NCBI GenBank assembly: GCA_003661865.1
Contig: QMWY01000026.1
Span: 1 to 9,929 of the forward strand
DNA from: Thermoprotei archaeon
Lineage (GTDB): Archaea; Thermoproteota; Thermoprotei_A; Sulfolobales; Ignisphaeraceae
DNA length: 9,929 nucleotides
Direction of reading: 5' to 3'
In this document: positions 1-6,467 of the stretch, one piece after another
Position numbering within the stretch: the stretch's first letter is position 1
Layout of the letters: every line of letters begins with the position of its first letter
The notes under the pieces: model-generated
Database searches by the model: none
What the model saw: only the letters and a program-made list of their open reading frames with translations
Told to the model about the DNA's origin: nothing
Made by a program: the position numbers and the translations under genes

Positions 1-322
1 CCGTTACATTACCCTTGCTATACACAATGATCAGCGGGAACTCTAGGCTATGGCTGGTATCCCTAGCCCATATAGCAGCCATGGAATAGCCTTTCGGCAG
101 CCAAGAAGGAAGGTATATGGTTAGGTTCCTAGAGGCTACGAACTTCGCGAACTCCTCATAGGATACTGTCCTCCCACCAACAGCCTCAAAAGGCGGTACT
201 CCCCTAACGAAATTCTCTCTAAGGGTGCTTCTATTATCAATGGGCAGGGTGAACAGTAGGATTATGGAAAGCATGAGTGGCACAGATATGAACAGTACCA
301 AGCTGAACACATGCCTAGGCAT
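1..322 (-). CDS. Partial exported/membrane-anchored protein of unknown function (N-terminal 107 residues)
   Basis: The C-terminus is cut off by the left edge. Translation from the ATG at 322 gives MPRHVFSLVLFISVP followed by more hydrophobic residues to about residue 27, a typical signal peptide or N-terminal anchor with one basic residue before it. The mature part contains the segment YLPSWLPKGYSMAAIW, faintly like the 'lP-x-x-lP-x-Gy' signature of DUF4367-type extracytoplasmic domains; this is a resemblance only. I chose the ATG because it places the hydrophobic stretch at the N-terminus and lies 33 nt after the conserved upstream element at 356-402. An in-frame GTG at 415 would add about 31 residues and put that element inside the gene, so it is less likely. 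It is the last gene of the same-strand array of exported proteins, 170 bp after the 630-aa gene. Function unknown. Confidence 0.75.
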   Translation of the reverse strand, partial: MPRHVFSLVLFISVPLMLSIILLFTLPIDNRSTLRENFVRGVPPFEAVGGRTVSYEEFAKFVASRNLTIYLPSWLPKGYSMAAIWARDTSHSLEFPLIIVYSKGNVT

Positions 323-355
323 GGTATCGCCAAGACTAGTTTCCGCAAGCGTATC

Positions 356-402
356 GGTAAAGCCTATTTCTTGAAACGCGTTTGTTGCAACACCTCGAAC
401 AG
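356..402 (-). promoter_or_regulatory. Bipartite upstream element, copy 1 (before the left-edge gene)
   Basis: On the minus strand, CTGTTCGAG (394-402) is followed 23 bp later by CGTTTCAAG, three bases, then TAGGCTTTACC ending at 356. The same arrangement occurs at 2461-2506, 3841-3885 and 5518-5564. The tail ends 33 nt before the ATG, exactly as in the copy before the 513-aa gene. The AAATAG core sits roughly where a TATA box would be, so the element may overlap or replace the core promoter. Its role is inferred from position and recurrence. Confidence 0.5.
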
Positions 403-441
403 CTAGCCCAACCACTGTTCAACGTAGGGTTCTGAATCTAC

Positions 442-495
442 GGTTTCGCTATCTTTTCTATTATGTTCTACGAAATATGTTGCCTGGTTTCGCTA
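442..495. repeat. 10-bp direct repeat flanking the end of the 630-aa gene
   Basis: GGTTTCGCTA occurs at 442-451 and again at 486-495; the second copy includes the stop codon of the 630-aa gene. Between them lies TGTTCTA (464-470) in plus orientation. No hairpin is formed. The pair may be chance or a weak regulatory or termination signal. Confidence 0.3.
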
Positions 496-2385
496 GGCGG
501 GTTTTACAAGTCTTGGTGTCTCAGCTACTATCACTAGTACCTCCTGCCATGGTAGGTACTTCCTTATCAACGGGTTTATCCTCTTCACAGCGTTGACTAT
601 GTGCTCTACAACATCATCTAGGCTTCTGTTGCTGTTATTGGCCAGCTCCTCTATGCAGGTTACGTTGAATACCATTGATGTGCCGTAGATAGATTCGCCT
701 AGTGAGAAGAAGCAGGGTATGTTGCTTAACGCGTTTATCATTTCTATACGTTGATAGGGTCCCCCTGGAGGAAGCCAGCCTAGGCTCTCCATAACAACTA
801 CCTTCCTGGTAAGACCCTTGAAGTGTTGGTAGGCAAGCTTAGCGAACCTATCGATATCCAGCCTGCTAGACCTCCCGATAAATACATAGGTGCTGTTATT
901 CTCTAGAAAGAGCTTTAGTGCTATGGGCCTCAATCCCTCACTAGCAGCTTCTCTAAGCAGATCCCTGACAATCCCCTCCACGAGGTTCTTGAGGTCTTCT
1001 TTAGTAGCTTTGACCTTGATGATGTACGAGCCTCCAGATCGCAGTGCGTGAAGTACTGCTTTAGGCGACTTTATGTGGAGATAAGGCGCTACCTGGTTGA
1101 GCGCTGCATCATCAAACTCGTTGTACTTTATACCGGGTAGCACCACCACCCAATACCCATCACCAGCATCTCTAAACAGCGCTCTATTGATCTTGATAAC
1201 TACAAGGTCTCCGTAACTGTTGATAATCCACGGTTTCAAAGTGGGTCTAACTGAATTTAGTGGTAGTTCTAAGGTCAATTGGTATGTAGCGTTGCGGTAC
1301 ACGTACCTAAGGGTTATGTTTAGGAGCTCTGCCTCTCTACACATCTCTGCGGGGTTTACACCTATTCTTAGTATGTGTATCGTGTGCGGCTCTATCCGTA
1401 TCCCCCCTATCTGGCTACACCTACCCGGGGCTACGAATACTACGGGTTTACATACCTCGGCTCCGTTTCTATCCATGAACCTTATCTCTAGGTATCGCCA
1501 GCACGGTAACGTGATCGTCTTGTTGAGCACGTTGTACACATAGCCCTTCAGAACTTCTCTTGAATCGGCCCGGTGCTTCACGATGAACAGCTCGACCCTA
1601 CCATCACATGTTTTGGCGAGGGAGTGGGTCTCTAGGAGCCCGAGGGCTTTCTCGAAGGAGCGGTAGGCTATGTACCGATCCACGGCTTCAGCAATGCTCA
1701 TCTCGGGGCGTGGTAGGGGTGAGGTGCCCGCTCCGCCAACTGCTATGCGTAGGTGCCCCTCAAGGGTTCTGCAATCGCTGCTGAGGGGCCCAGAGCATAT
1801 GGTTGCTGCAGCCCACACAGTGCCTCTAAATGGCTTAGCAACTATGTAGTAGAATTCGCTAGCGACACTAGCCCCCGGCGACACCTTCCTGTACCTGAGG
1901 TCGAGGGTGCACGACACCGCTAGGGGGAACACATCCCCTTCCTCAGCAACGATCTTGGGTAGAGCAACGGGACTCTCCACTCTCCACGCGATGGGCGTGA
2001 ACGTTTTGCATGTTTCGTTGTGGCACACCTCACAGAAGGCATTGGTCATGTAGTAGATGGGCCTATCACCCCTGTTGATCAGCTCGACAACAAGCTTCAG
2101 AACAGCTATATCCCTAACCAACCAGCTGGTGCCATCCTCCCCGCCCTTAGCGGGCTTGAGAGGAGAAAGGAGCCTAGACTTAATGAACCTCCTAGCCGCG
2201 TCTAACACCTCGGGGTCTTCGATAACGGTGCTCCCGATCCTAAGCACAGCACCCCTATACCAAGCCCCGTCACTCGTGCCAGGACTGGGTTCGGTGCTTC
2301 GGCTAACCACCGGGGTCTTCGTAGGTGCTGTGGGCTGCTTCAGGTAGAGACCCACAGCACCAGCTAGGATGATTAGGCACACCAC
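493..2385 (-). CDS. Modular, cysteine-rich exported protein; C-terminal domain paralogous to the 360-aa neighbour
   Basis: The family is not recognised. Residues 2-15 are hydrophobic (anchor), 16-40 form a Pro/Ser/Thr linker, and about 85-215 and 260-380 look like two beta-rich Ig-like domains with many cysteines (C118, C121, C126, C159, C197, C205, C260, C295, C312, C323, C349), probably disulfide-bonded. Residues 390-630 match the 360-aa protein: over 56 gapless residues beginning IPCF (556-611 here, 208-263 there) I count 27 identities, including two cysteines. There are about eight N-glycosylation sequons. The listed GTG is the first canonical start, but the frame stays open to 2449, and a CTG at 2421 behind GGTGGT would add 12 residues (LGRTAALALVLA) and give a full 23-residue membrane segment with an arginine before it. 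I think this longer form is the real one. The protein is probably tethered outside the cell membrane. Confidence 0.85.
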   Translation of the reverse strand: MVCLIILAGAVGLYLKQPTAPTKTPVVSRSTEPSPGTSDGAWYRGAVLRIGSTVIEDPEVLDAARRFIKSRLLSPLKPAKGGEDGTSWLVRDIAVLKLVVELINRGDRPIYYMTNAFCEVCHNETCKTFTPIAWRVESPVALPKIVAEEGDVFPLAVSCTLDLRYRKVSPGASVASEFYYIVAKPFRGTVWAAATICSGPLSSDCRTLEGHLRIAVGGAGTSPLPRPEMSIAEAVDRYIAYRSFEKALGLLETHSLAKTCDGRVELFIVKHRADSREVLKGYVYNVLNKTITLPCWRYLEIRFMDRNGAEVCKPVVFVAPGRCSQIGGIRIEPHTIHILRIGVNPAEMCREAELLNITLRYVYRNATYQLTLELPLNSVRPTLKPWIINSYGDLVVIKINRALFRDAGDGYWVVVLPGIKYNEFDDAALNQVAPYLHIKSPKAVLHALRSGGSYIIKVKATKEDLKNLVEGIVRDLLREAASEGLRPIALKLFLENNSTYVFIGRSSRLDIDRFAKLAYQHFKGLTRKVVVMESLGWLPPGGPYQRIEMINALSNIPCFFSLGESIYGTSMVFNVTCIEELANNSNRSLDDVVEHIVNAVKRINPLIRKYLPWQEVLVIVAETPRLVKPA

Positions 2386-2460
2386 GGCTAGGACAAGGGC
2401 TAAGGCAGCGGTACGTCCCAGCGCACTACCACCGTATACAGAGCTAGGCTAGGTATGCTA

Positions 2461-2525
2461 GTAGAACCTAGTCCTTGGAACATCGCTGTTTCAGAAACTC
2501 GAACATAATTTTAAATAAACGAACA
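2461..2525 (-). promoter_or_regulatory. Bipartite upstream element, copy 2, with AT-rich block (before the 630-aa gene)
   Basis: On the minus strand, TGTTCG (2520-2525) precedes an AT-rich stretch, then TGTTCGAG (2498-2505), and 23 bp after the start of that box TGTTCCAAG, three bases, and TAGGTTCTAC ending at 2461. The AT-rich TTTATTTAAAATTA between the first two boxes is the best TATA-like sequence here. The element tail lies about 40 nt before the CTG proposed as the true start. Box order and 23-bp spacing match copies 1 and 4. Confidence 0.5.
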
Positions 2526-2526
2526 T

Positions 2527-2540
2527 ATGAAGGCCTTCAT
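2527..2540. repeat. Perfect 14-bp palindrome
   Basis: ATGAAGGCCTTCAT is fully self-complementary and sits directly upstream of the TGTTCG/AT-rich promoter region of the 630-aa gene. Position and symmetry would suit a dimeric regulator, but it occurs only once in this window. Confidence 0.4.
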
Positions 2541-2637
2541 GCCTATACCAACTAATACATTGTTGAACAGCTGCTGATGCGTATGAGCCCCTAGCGCAGC
2601 TAGGAAAAGATCACGAAGGGTACCACAGGTATAGAGG

Positions 2638-2655
2638 CTATGAGCCTAGAACATG
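2638..2655 (-). promoter_or_regulatory. Isolated CATGTTCTAGG element (variant form)
   Basis: On the minus strand this reads CATGTTCTAGGCTCATAG. Fifteen or more of these bases recur at 8084-8101 upstream of the 508-aa gene (CATGTTCTAGGCGCATAG, one difference). It is a variant of the downstream half of the bipartite element, with four rather than three bases before TAG, and is preceded by a TATA-like CATAAATA. It lies some 220 bp from the next gene start, so its target is unclear. Confidence 0.4.
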
Positions 2656-2720
2656 TATTTATGGCTGATTATCTCAACGCTACCAATGCTTATTGAAAAT
2701 TCAAGCGGTGCTGTATGTAG

Positions 2721-3803
2721 CTAAGCCCGTCGCATCCTGATAGCTATAGCTAGTGAAGCCATCGCTATTATCAGGGTTGTTGCGGCTATTGTTAAAGGCG
2801 ATATCATCCCGTATCTAACGGTGGGCGTACTGCCTTCTATAATAGCCGAGGGGGTATTGGCCCTGGTGATTGCTTGAGGAATTTCAGCATAGGCATTGCT
2901 TTTCGGTCCTGTGTCAACTCTTGCTATCTCTCCTGGAAGATTACTAGGTGAAGCTACTAGGTATTCTCTGATTGGATATATTTTTGCGAAGAACACTAGG
3001 GGCTCTCTACAGGATATGTATCTCCTCAGCAGCGGTGCTGCGTCCCGTAGCTTACCCACTATGCCCTCCATTACTCGATCCAGAGAGGTGTTGGTCTGAA
3101 CAGCTATTTCCTGGGCACATACCTGGTTGAACACTATTACTAGTCCATAAGGCGTCTCTGCAAGTGATGTGAAGCACGGTATCGCCATTAGGGATCTGTA
3201 TAGGTCCGGGGCGTCGAAATACGATGGTACTCTACTGAGGCACACAACCTCCTGAACCACAACCCTCTTCCCGTGAACAGCGCTGGTAACCGCTCTAACG
3301 AGCTTCTCAGCGCCTAACCCGTTGGCACCTCTACGCTCTATCCTCAGCCATAGAGAGCCTCCGCCGAGGATGTTTATCCTGAGCATGCCATTCCTCAATC
3401 CCGCATCTACAAGTGCTGACACGACCTCCGATACATCCCTAGACATAATGCCCCTTAGCGTACGTGGCTTACCGTCCTCTACAATCACGTCCGTGGTCTG
3501 CACAACGCAATCTCCAACGATGTCGAGGATCTCCTCAGCAATATCACCAACTCTACCGATATCTTCAAGCACCGTAACCCAGAACCCATTCACGTACCTC
3601 AAAGCAGACCTGTTGAGGAGAAGCAGAGTTACATCCCCATAGCTATGAACTGTGTAGAGGTCATGAAGCGAAGAGTTACCACCGTGGACAACGTAGGGCC
3701 CTGGCAATAGGGGTGTAGCGTACGTAAGCACTAGGGCTAGCAAGGCCGTGCAGAAGGCTCCAAGGACATGAATACGTTTAGGAGTATTGCCGCGGCTCCT
3801 CAC
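2721..3803 (-). CDS. Exported protein with C-terminal membrane anchor; paralogous domain with the 630-aa protein
   Basis: The 360-residue protein starts at a GTG preceded by GGTGGGG five bases upstream. Residues 11-35 form a hydrophobic signal segment after MRSRGNTPKR. Residues about 52-282 match the C-terminal domain of the 630-aa neighbour: SYGD near its start (54-57), a NR...GxWVxVL stretch, a KRVVVQE strand (179-185), then the best-conserved block from IPCF (208) to RRYI (263) with C210 and C229 kept in both. A Pro/Ser/Thr-rich linker (283-332) leads to a single membrane segment (about 333-355) ending in IRMRRA, a cytoplasmic basic stop. It is therefore a type I membrane protein displayed outside the cell. 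Sequons are at N43, N64 and N238. The bipartite element lies 37 nt upstream. It may be a duplicate of the 630-aa domain with a different anchor. Function not recognised. Confidence 0.85.
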   Translation of the reverse strand: MRSRGNTPKRIHVLGAFCTALLALVLTYATPLLPGPYVVHGGNSSLHDLYTVHSYGDVTLLLLNRSALRYVNGFWVTVLEDIGRVGDIAEEILDIVGDCVVQTTDVIVEDGKPRTLRGIMSRDVSEVVSALVDAGLRNGMLRINILGGGSLWLRIERRGANGLGAEKLVRAVTSAVHGKRVVVQEVVCLSRVPSYFDAPDLYRSLMAIPCFTSLAETPYGLVIVFNQVCAQEIAVQTNTSLDRVMEGIVGKLRDAAPLLRRYISCREPLVFFAKIYPIREYLVASPSNLPGEIARVDTGPKSNAYAEIPQAITRANTPSAIIEGSTPTVRYGMISPLTIAATTLIIAMASLAIAIRMRRA

Positions 3804-3840
3804 CGCGACCCCACCACTAAGGCTAGTAGTAGCTGTTCTA

Positions 3841-3885
3841 CAAGATGCTGCTTCCTAGAACATGTTCATCGAGAGAGTCGAACAG
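3841..3885 (-). promoter_or_regulatory. Bipartite upstream element, copy 3 (before the 360-aa gene)
   Basis: On the minus strand, CTGTTCGAC (3877-3885) is followed 22 bp later by TGTTCTAGG, then CAGCATCTTG, ending 37 nt before the GTG start. Between the boxes the palindrome GAACATGTTC (3858-3867) is formed because a GAACA abuts the second box. A further TGTTCTA lies in plus orientation at 3834-3840. No obvious TATA box is present. Confidence 0.5.
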
Positions 3886-3942
3886 CTCCTCCTACGTCAT
3901 TGGTACTGATCGGGATGTATGGACGTGTATAGGGCGTTTCAT

Positions 3943-5484
3943 CTAGCGCCGGTTGTTAGCATGCAGGTCGATGAATACCTTCACCGAGACCCTTGGTCTT
4001 GTACGGAGCTTTATCTCCATGATGTAGTTACCGGGTTTTAGCTCGGCGCAGTTGGCACCGTTGACATAGAGGATGTTGTCGCTATACTCGAGCTTGAAGC
4101 GACTGATGAACTTTCTCTGTCCTGGCTCCACTACGTATTCCCGTGGCTTCAGTATGTATGCCACTAGGCTGCATCCCGAAAGAGGCTCTCCGTAGACATC
4201 GTATATGGCTATGTCCCAGCTCATATAGTTCACAATCCTCAGACTCGTGTTCCTGCGGTTCACAATGAATAACTCGATAACTGCTCTATCACCCTCGATA
4301 TGGGAAACTAGGTCTATGAACCATGGCTTCTCGATGATGCACAGTTGTCTCCAAGTACGAGAGGTACCTGAGGTATGCGGACCTAGCTCCATACTTACTG
4401 CTATGCATATCCCCGGCTTCGTCTCTGTACAGATGCTAACTATGTACATACTTGGCTTCGCTCTCCCACAGTCAAAGCCGTTTACACGTACAACCCCGTC
4501 CCTGTACTCAACTATGTATACATCGATAAGCTTCTTCTCACCGGGCTTAACAACAATGGTATTAGGTCTAAGCACCTGAGGCTTTAGCTCAAAGCCCCCG
4601 ATCGCCTCGCCGCTATAGGCATCTATTATCCGTACGCTGTACCCTCCCCAGCTAACCACTGTTAGGTTCTCATCGCCATGGTTAACGAGGTAGAGTAGTA
4701 TGGCGGTAATGTTCTTACCACCCCACATCTCCCTGAAGAACTTGTCCTCTCCGATAACCTTCAGCACATCTTCTATATCCGTGGCGAACCCTACTTCTAT
4801 GAACTGAGGCTTTTCGATAACCTGGAGATGTCTAAGCGCTCTCGGATTTAGCCTCACCTCTACCTCTATGTACAGTGAATATTTCGGGAGCGAAGCTCTG
4901 CATATCGCGGGCTCGGACCCGCCGCACTCTATCCTTAGTATAGGGGTGATCTTAGATACGAGCTCCTTAACCTTCAAGATCTCGCTTTGTGAAGCTATAG
5001 ATACGTTGAATGTAAGCATTTCGCTACTCATAATGATAATCCTATACCTACCCGTTCTGTTGATAATCCTTGGGAGGTACGCTTTGTAAACAACCACTTC
5101 GCGTCCAGGTTCTACATAACCCACGAACCTGGCTGGGAAGCCCGGAGGCCTATACCCCTGAACAACCCATTCAAAAGCTTCGTGAACCCTAGCGCTGTCT
5201 CTGTTCCTTAGGTAAACTGTTAGGTAGCCAGTCCTATCCACATAGATACTCATGTTATTCGATACTAATACCGTTATGTTGTAGAGAAGGCTCCCTACAC
5301 CAATAGTGAAGGCTCTGTTGACTAGAATAGCATTGCTTAGAACACTTAACGCGAATGAGCCTCGGTCCGCCACCTGTACTCCATAGCCTTTTTCCATAAA
5401 GCCAAGCGTAGCAACGATAATGGGTACGGCTATGACCACCAGCACTGCTATGAACATAGCCAACAGAGGTCTGAGGCGTACCAT
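3943..5484 (-). CDS. Membrane-anchored surface protein with tandem Ig-like (BsuPI-like) repeats
   Basis: The 513-residue protein begins MVRLRP followed by a membrane segment (7-28). Two clear repeats follow: 222-368 and 383-508. Each opens with IIEKPxFI, has a VN-x-x-x-x-LxIV strand, an IxDxYxGE turn, VVxPGxxK, EYxD, VNGxxC and KPxxYI. Residues 311-368 and 451-508 align without gaps (22 of 58 identical by my count). A more divergent first copy seems to lie at about 60-165 (YVEPGREV near 123). The strand-turn-PG pattern resembles BsuPI-type or other Ig-like beta-sandwiches; this is a fold guess. Seven N-glycosylation sequons (N69, N77, N142, N160, N258, N273, N412) fit an extracellular position. 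The ATG has GGGTGA just upstream, and the bipartite element ends 33 nt before it. It may be a structural or adhesive surface component; enzymatic motifs are not evident. Confidence 0.85.
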   Translation of the reverse strand: MVRLRPLLAMFIAVLVVIAVPIIVATLGFMEKGYGVQVADRGSFALSVLSNAILVNRAFTIGVGSLLYNITVLVSNNMSIYVDRTGYLTVYLRNRDSARVHEAFEWVVQGYRPPGFPARFVGYVEPGREVVVYKAYLPRIINRTGRYRIIIMSSEMLTFNVSIASQSEILKVKELVSKITPILRIECGGSEPAICRASLPKYSLYIEVEVRLNPRALRHLQVIEKPQFIEVGFATDIEDVLKVIGEDKFFREMWGGKNITAILLYLVNHGDENLTVVSWGGYSVRIIDAYSGEAIGGFELKPQVLRPNTIVVKPGEKKLIDVYIVEYRDGVVRVNGFDCGRAKPSMYIVSICTETKPGICIAVSMELGPHTSGTSRTWRQLCIIEKPWFIDLVSHIEGDRAVIELFIVNRRNTSLRIVNYMSWDIAIYDVYGEPLSGCSLVAYILKPREYVVEPGQRKFISRFKLEYSDNILYVNGANCAELKPGNYIMEIKLRTRPRVSVKVFIDLHANNRR

Positions 5485-5517
5485 AGCTCACCCTAGCTAA
5501 GGAATAGCCTTTCTCCA

Positions 5518-5564
5518 GTAAGATGCTATGGCTTAGAACAGTGCTCTGCAAGAACCTCGAACAG
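5518..5564 (-). promoter_or_regulatory. Bipartite upstream element, copy 4 (before the 513-aa gene)
   Basis: This is the clearest copy. On the minus strand, CTGTTCGAG (5556-5564) is followed 23 bp later by TGTTCTAAG (5532-5540), three bases, then TAGCATCTTAC ending at 5518. The tail ends 33 nt before the ATG at 5484, the same distance as copy 1. The sequence around the second box falls near the expected TATA position but is not a good TATA box, so either initiation uses a weak box or an activator binds here. Confidence 0.55.
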
Positions 5565-5727
5565 ATGTTAACAGCATTTGACTCTCGATGAATCTTAGGG
5601 AACTTGAAGCAGTAGCTGGAGAAGCAGCTTAGTAGAAAACCAGTAGGATCCACCTCGATTAAGGATAGGGATTATAGGTATGAGGATGCAGCCGCGATGT
5701 TAGATCATCTGGTTATTGTCTCATCAG

Positions 5728-5735
5728 CTTATCAA
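5728..5735 (+). promoter_or_regulatory. Possible TATA box of the toxin-antitoxin operon
   Basis: CTTATCAA lies about 40 nt before the proposed TTG start, which would place transcription initiation near 5758-5762 with a very short leader. It is a weak match and was chosen mainly by position. Another AT-rich candidate (GATTATAGG, near 5670) lies further upstream. Confidence 0.25.
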
Positions 5736-5770
5736 GGCTATATGTGACAGATTGTTGCCGGAGAGAGGCA

Positions 5771-5980
5771 TTGGCCAGGGTTATTGAAGCTGTTTACGAG
5801 AACGGGGTTCTGAGGCCTCTTGAGAAACTAGATCTCAAAGATGGTCAGCATGTCAAGATCATGATAATTGAGAAAGACTTCATACAGGTGGCTCGAGAAA
5901 TCAGGATGCGCTTAAGGAAGAGGCTTGGAGATAAGGATTTAGTGAAGGAACTTATCTACGAGCGTGAACGCTTTGGTTAA
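5771..5980 (+). CDS. vapB: DUF104/AF2212-like antitoxin of a VapBC-type module
   Basis: The N-terminus VIEAVYENGVLRPLEKLDL followed by KDGQHVKIMI is the recognised signature of the DUF104 (AF2212-like) antitoxin family: a small beta-rich DNA-binding domain followed by a charged helical tail (here rich in Arg, Lys and Glu) that wraps the partner toxin. The proposed TTG gives 69 residues beginning MARVIEAVYENG, where the family normally starts, with GGAGAG five bases upstream. A GTG at 5744 would add nine residues (MTDCCRREA) but has no ribosome site. The gene overlaps the PIN-domain toxin gene downstream, typical of co-translated pairs. The antitoxin is expected to neutralise the RNase and, in related modules, to repress its own operon; the latter is not shown here. 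Confidence 0.85.
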   Translation: MARVIEAVYENGVLRPLEKLDLKDGQHVKIMIIEKDFIQVAREIRMRLRKRLGDKDLVKELIYERERFG

Positions 5981-6425
5981 GAGAATAGTTATTGATACGT
6001 CGGTCATTATAGATCTCTACGCCGCGCCTAATGATGTTCGAGCCTCTATAGCTGAGGAGGTGGCTTCGTGGGCTGCTAAGAATCTTGTAGAAGCATACGC
6101 TCCCAAGTCACTGGTAGTTGAGGTATTTGGGGTTCTCGCACGTCATCTTTCTAGAGAAGAACTCGATCTTGTTGCTGCCTCATTCCCACCAATAAGGTTG
6201 GTGCCTGAGGAGGCATTTTATGATAAGGCTATTGAAATAGCGCGAAGCACGGGCTCACGGGCTGCGGATGCATATTACATTGCTGTAGCGGCTATGATAG
6301 GAGGTGTGTTGTTAACAAACGATAGACTACAATCACAGAATGCTAGAAGAGCTGGTGTGAAGGCGTATTACTTGCTGAAGGAGAGCGAAAGGGCTAGACA
6401 AAGTATCATGTATTCCAATACATAG
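5964..6425 (+). CDS. vapC: PIN-domain ribonuclease toxin of a VapBC-type module
   Basis: The 153-residue protein has the four acidic positions of a PIN nuclease: D11 in IVIDTSVIIDLY, E53 in SLVVEVFGVLAR, D102 in SRAADAYYIAVA and D120 in GVLLTNDR. These residues bind Mg/Mn in the active site, and VapC toxins use them to cut RNA (in characterised cases specific tRNA or rRNA sites; the target here is unknown). All appear intact, so the toxin is probably active. The GTG start overlaps the antitoxin gene by 17 nt; a TTG at 5973 is the alternative. The pair lies on the opposite strand to the surface-protein genes around it, converging on the 508-aa gene with a 42-bp gap, and looks like an independent insertion into the array. 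Confidence 0.92.
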   Translation: MNALVKRIVIDTSVIIDLYAAPNDVRASIAEEVASWAAKNLVEAYAPKSLVVEVFGVLARHLSREELDLVAASFPPIRLVPEEAFYDKAIEIARSTGSRAADAYYIAVAAMIGGVLLTNDRLQSQNARRAGVKAYYLLKESERARQSIMYSNT

Positions 6426-6467
6426 TAACTGAAGAGGATTTCGGAGATTGCACTTGTTCGAACCTGA

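Larger units (their letters stand above)
2386..2720. other. 335-bp gap between the 360-aa and 630-aa genes
   Basis: This is the longest non-coding stretch in the window. The left 36 bp probably code for the extended N-terminus of the 630-aa protein. The rest holds the bipartite element (2461-2506), a third TGTTCG at 2520-2525, an AT-rich block (2505-2519), a perfect palindrome (2527-2540), a CTGTTCAAC copy on the minus strand (2562-2570), a CATGTTCTAGG copy (2645-2655), and an imperfect inverted repeat TTGAA-AA-TTCAA (2693-2704 region) just after the 360-aa stop that could contribute to its termination. The only open frames are tiny; I see no tRNA, C/D-box RNA or convincing small gene. Confidence 0.5.

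Noticed and set aside
2528..2578. 16-codon ATG open frame after an AT-rich stretch in the plus strand
   Set aside because: Too short, with the AT-rich box at an unsuitable distance, and the ATG is part of the palindrome; no supporting evidence.
5255..5653. 132-codon minus-strand open frame overlapping the start of the 513-aa gene
   Set aside because: It overlaps the signal-peptide region of the well-supported 513-aa gene in another frame, covers the bipartite element, and its product (Cys/Ser/Tyr/Arg-rich, no domain) looks like a shadow translation.
5583..5720. GATGA-like sequences as possible C boxes of a C/D-box RNA
   Set aside because: No matching CTGA D box at a suitable distance and no terminal stem were found.
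6455..6467. TTCGAACC resembling the T-loop of a tRNA
   Set aside because: No acceptor, D or anticodon stem can be drawn; the 60 bases before it are the end of the toxin gene. The same holds for the other TCGAACA sites.
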